In this document: piece after piece, positions 35,495 to 37,683 of the stretch
Layout: each line of letters begins with the position of its first letter
How positions within the stretch are numbered: the stretch's first letter is position 1
DNA from: Rhodospirillales bacterium
GTDB lineage: Bacteria; Pseudomonadota; Alphaproteobacteria; Rhodospirillales; JASLLZ01
DNA: 37,683 bases
Assembly: GCA_030746775.1 (NCBI GenBank)
Contig: JASLLZ010000018.1
Coordinates: forward strand, 1-37,683
Direction of reading: 5' to 3'
The notes under the pieces: model-generated
What the model saw: only the letters and a program-made list of their open reading frames with translations
Told to the model about the DNA's origin: nothing
Databases searched by the model: none
Translations under genes and position numbers: made by a program

Positions 35495-35818
35495 TCAGAC
35501 CCCCGTGGTAATATCGATCGACTGTCCCTCGGCAAGGGTGACGATCGCTTTCTTGGTGTCCACGCGCTTACCGCGGCGGCCACGAAACATCTTGACCTTG
35601 CCCTTTTGACGCAGGGTGTTGACGGCCGTCACCTTGACGCTGAACAGCCCTTCCACGGCCGCCTTGATCTCGGGTTTGACGGCGTTCAGCGGCACGTGGA
35701 AACTGACCTGATTGAATTCCGACAGGAGCGTTGCCTTTTCGGTAATGACCGGCGAGCGGATGATCGCGTACATGCGCTCACGGCTCAGTTTCACGGCCTT
35801 GGCGGGGGACTTCCTCAT
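35495..35818 (-). CDS. rplW: 50S ribosomal protein L23
   Basis: The 107-residue protein shows [18 protein letters not shown], the L23 opening block, and [20 protein letters not shown] near its end. Its N-terminus is about ten residues longer than in E. coli. L23 is the docking site for trigger factor and SRP. Its ATG overlaps the rplD stop by four bases (ATGA). Confidence 0.96.
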   Translation of the reverse strand: MRKSPAKAVKLSRERMYAIIRSPVITEKATLLSEFNQVSFHVPLNAVKPEIKAAVEGLFSVKVTAVNTLRQKGKVKMFRGRRGKRVDTKKAIVTLAEGQSIDITTGV

Positions 35819-36435
35819 TTCAACCGCTCCACCAGATTTTCGATGGCGTCCGTGGTCAGCACCAAGGTATCGCGCCGCAGGATGTCGTAGACGTTGGCGC
35901 CGCGACTGGGCAACACGTCCAAGCCGACGATGTTCGCCGCGGCGCGGGCGAAATTGGCATCGACATCCGCACCGTCAATAACCAGGGCCGACGACCAGCC
36001 CAGTTTGGTCAATTTCTTGGCCAGGCCGGCGGTCTTGGCGGCCTTCAGCTTGGCCGAGTCCAGAACCACCAGTTTGCCGTCCGCCTGCTTGGATGACAGC
36101 GCCGTCTTCAAGGCCAGCCGCCGCACTTTCTTGGGCAGGCCGTGGGCGTGGCTGCGCACGACCGGACCGAAGGTGACGCCGCCGCCCCTGAATTGGTTCA
36201 CGCGAAGGGTTCCGTGTCGGGCCCGGCCGCCGCCCTTTTGGCGATATACCTTGCGCGTGCTGCCCTGCACCTCCGAACGGGTCTTGACCTTGTGCTTGCC
36301 GCCGCGGCGCTTGGCCAACTGCCAATTGACGGCGCGCGCCAGGATGTCGGCGCGCACGGCAACGGCGAACACCGCCTCGTCAAGATCGACGTCGCCGGTC
36401 TTCTTGGCGTCGAGATTGATGACATCGCACTTCAT
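35815..36435 (-). CDS. rplD: 50S ribosomal protein L4
   Basis: With ATG at 36435 the protein has 206 residues. It has [19 protein letters not shown] and the Arg/Gly-rich tunnel loop [20 protein letters not shown], then [20 protein letters not shown]. An in-frame GTG six bases upstream (36441) is closer to an AGGA and remains possible. L4 lines the exit tunnel; in enterobacteria it also represses the S10 operon, which was not tested here. Confidence 0.95.
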   Translation of the reverse strand: MKCDVINLDAKKTGDVDLDEAVFAVAVRADILARAVNWQLAKRRGGKHKVKTRSEVQGSTRKVYRQKGGGRARHGTLRVNQFRGGGVTFGPVVRSHAHGLPKKVRRLALKTALSSKQADGKLVVLDSAKLKAAKTAGLAKKLTKLGWSSALVIDGADVDANFARAAANIVGLDVLPSRGANVYDILRRDTLVLTTDAIENLVERLK

Positions 36436-36441
36436 GGCCAC

Positions 36442-37269
36442 TCAGTCCTTGGTCTCGGCTTGATCGTCGGATGGGCCGTCCGCCTCGGCCGTCTCGGCCG
36501 GCGCGTCCTCCGCCTGCGGCGCTTCGGTCTCCTCGGCCGGCGCGTCCTCTGCCTGCGGCGCTTCGGTCTCCTCGGCCGGCGCCTCGTCGGCCGCGGTGAC
36601 GGTCGGGAAGGGCACGTCGTCGGGAAGCGGCCGCTTTACCGCGTCACGCACCAGAACGATGCCGCCCTTGGCCCCCGGCAACGCCCCCTTGACCATGACG
36701 AGACCGCGTTCACCGTCCGTCGCGACCACTTTCAGGTTTTGTATGGTCTGGTTCACGCCGCCCATATGGCCGGCCATCTTCTTGCCCTTGAATACCTTGC
36801 CCGGATCTTGGGAATGGCCCGTCGAACCAAGGCTGCGGTGCTTGACCGAAACGCCGTGCGACGCCCTCAGGCCGGCGAACCCGTGGCGTTTCATGCCGCC
36901 GGCGAAGCCCTTGCCGATGGTCGTGCCGCTGACATCGACGAATTGACCGGCGACGAAGTGTTCGGCGCTAAGCGACGTCCCGACGTCGAGCAACGCATCG
37001 GGGCTGACGCGAAACTCCGCAAGGCGGCGCTTTGGCTCAACCTTGGCCTTGGCGAAGTGGCCGCGCATGGCCTTGCCCACGTTCTTCACCTTGGCCGTGC
37101 CAAGACCCAATTGCATGGCGGTGTAGCCGTCCTTCTCCTCGGTCCTTTGGGCGACCACCTGACAATCCGACACATCCAGGACGGTGACGGGAACGTGGCT
37201 CCCGTCTTCGACGAACAGACGGGTCATGCCGAGCTTGCGGGCGATGAGTCCGGTGCGCATGACGGTCAT
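36442..37269 (-). CDS. rplC: 50S ribosomal protein L3 with repeated acidic C-terminal tail
   Basis: The first 215 or so residues are a normal L3: [40 protein letters not shown] and the [20 protein letters not shown] loop whose Gln is methylated in many bacteria. From about residue 220 a 55-residue tail of Ala, Glu, Pro and Asp follows, with the 13-residue unit [13 protein letters not shown] present twice. L3 is usually 205-230 residues in bacteria, so this is long. The tail would project from the ribosome surface or be disordered. It lies 3 bases after rpsJ. Confidence 0.95.
   Translation of the reverse strand: MTVMRTGLIARKLGMTRLFVEDGSHVPVTVLDVSDCQVVAQRTEEKDGYTAMQLGLGTAKVKNVGKAMRGHFAKAKVEPKRRLAEFRVSPDALLDVGTSLSAEHFVAGQFVDVSGTTIGKGFAGGMKRHGFAGLRASHGVSVKHRSLGSTGHSQDPGKVFKGKKMAGHMGGVNQTIQNLKVVATDGERGLVMVKGALPGAKGGIVLVRDAVKRPLPDDVPFPTVTAADEAPAEETEAPQAEDAPAEETEAPQAEDAPAETAEADGPSDDQAETKD
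36495..36572 (-). repeat. 39-bp tandem repeat inside rplC
   Basis: Two adjacent 39-base units (36495-36533 and 36534-36572) differ at one position, and a third partial unit follows to about 36582. Each encodes 13 residues of the acidic tail of L3. The near-identity at DNA level suggests a recent duplication. Confidence 0.85.
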
Positions 37270-37272
37270 ACC

Positions 37273-37581
37273 CTACAGCTTTATCTCGACGTCGACGCCC
37301 GCCGCCAGGTCGAGCTTCATGAGGGCATCGACTGTCTGTGGCGTCGGGTCGACGATATCCAAAAGCCGCTTATGAGTGCGGATTTCGAACTGCTCGCGCG
37401 ACTTCTTATCGATATGCGGTCCGCGCAGCACGGTGAAGCGCTCGATGCGCGTCGGCAGGGGGATGGGACCGCAGACTTGGGCGCCGGTCCGCCGCGCCGT
37501 GTTGACGATTTCACTCGCCGACTGATCGAGCACACGATGATCGTAGGCCTTCAAGCGAATGCGTATGTTTTGATTTTCCAT
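37273..37581 (-). CDS. rpsJ: 30S ribosomal protein S10 (NusE)
   Basis: The 102-residue protein has [20 protein letters not shown] at its start, the [19 protein letters not shown] loop and the ending [18 protein letters not shown], typical of S10. Besides its place in the small-subunit head it acts with NusB in antitermination. It starts 31 bases after the tuf stop. Confidence 0.97.
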   Translation of the reverse strand: MENQNIRIRLKAYDHRVLDQSASEIVNTARRTGAQVCGPIPLPTRIERFTVLRGPHIDKKSREQFEIRTHKRLLDIVDPTPQTVDALMKLDLAAGVDVEIKL

Positions 37582-37612
37582 TTTCTTGCTCGTCCGGCCT
37601 ACGCCGTCCCCT

Positions 37613-37683
<71 letters not shown>

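Overview
The window is GC-rich bacterial chromosome with almost no non-coding space. An ATP12-type F1-ATPase chaperone gene, a zinc-lid adenylate kinase placed after secY, and a long S10-spc-alpha ribosomal operon followed by degP and rarA all point to an alphaproteobacterium, probably near the Rhodospirillales. That placement is an inference from gene content and protein style; there is no rRNA gene in the window to confirm it.

Left part (1-10055) is an accessory catabolic cluster. On the + strand lie one hydantoinase/oxoprolinase A subunit (88-2145) and two tandem, clearly paralogous B subunits (2147-3889 and 3893-5620). Facing them on the - strand are a PhnW-like class V aminotransferase and an M20-family peptidase homologue that has lost several metal and catalytic residues. 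A CocE/NonD-type serine hydrolase follows on the + strand. Together they look like a pathway opening cyclic amides or lactams and processing the N-acyl or ester products; the actual substrate is not visible.

Middle part (10060-20540) is mixed. On the - strand are an acyl-CoA carboxylase beta subunit, the ATP12 chaperone, a frameshifted AsmA-family gene, a small secreted Sel1-like protein, an RluA-family pseudouridine synthase and crcB. On the + strand are an unrecognised helical protein with a near-consensus promoter and a probable 3' frameshift, then qmcA-like SPFH protein, NfeD and a rhomboid protease. Between the SPFH gene and nfeD sits a 267-bp nested palindrome (18450-18716) with 33-bp terminal inverted repeats and two internal hairpin arms. 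It looks like a non-autonomous mobile palindrome or a structured RNA, and it is the most unusual non-coding object here.

Right part (20621-37683) is on the - strand throughout. In transcription order it reads tuf (partial), rpsJ, rplC, rplD, rplW, rplB, rpsS, rplV, rpsC, rplP, rpmC, rpsQ, rplN, rplX, rplE, rpsN, rpsH, rplF, rplR, rpsE, rpmD, rplO, secY, adk, rpsM, rpsK, rpoA, rplQ, degP/htrA, rarA. The genes are tightly packed, often overlapping by 1-8 bases. A near-consensus sigma70 promoter sits between adk and rpsM and would let the rpsM-rpsK-rpoA-rplQ block be transcribed separately. L3 and L15 carry unusual low-complexity C-terminal tails, acidic in L3 and Lys/Ala-rich in L15.

No stretch over 300 bases lacks a gene; the longest gap (18464-18720) is filled by the palindrome. 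I saw no tRNA, rRNA, CRISPR array, intact insertion sequence or convincing Rho-independent terminator.
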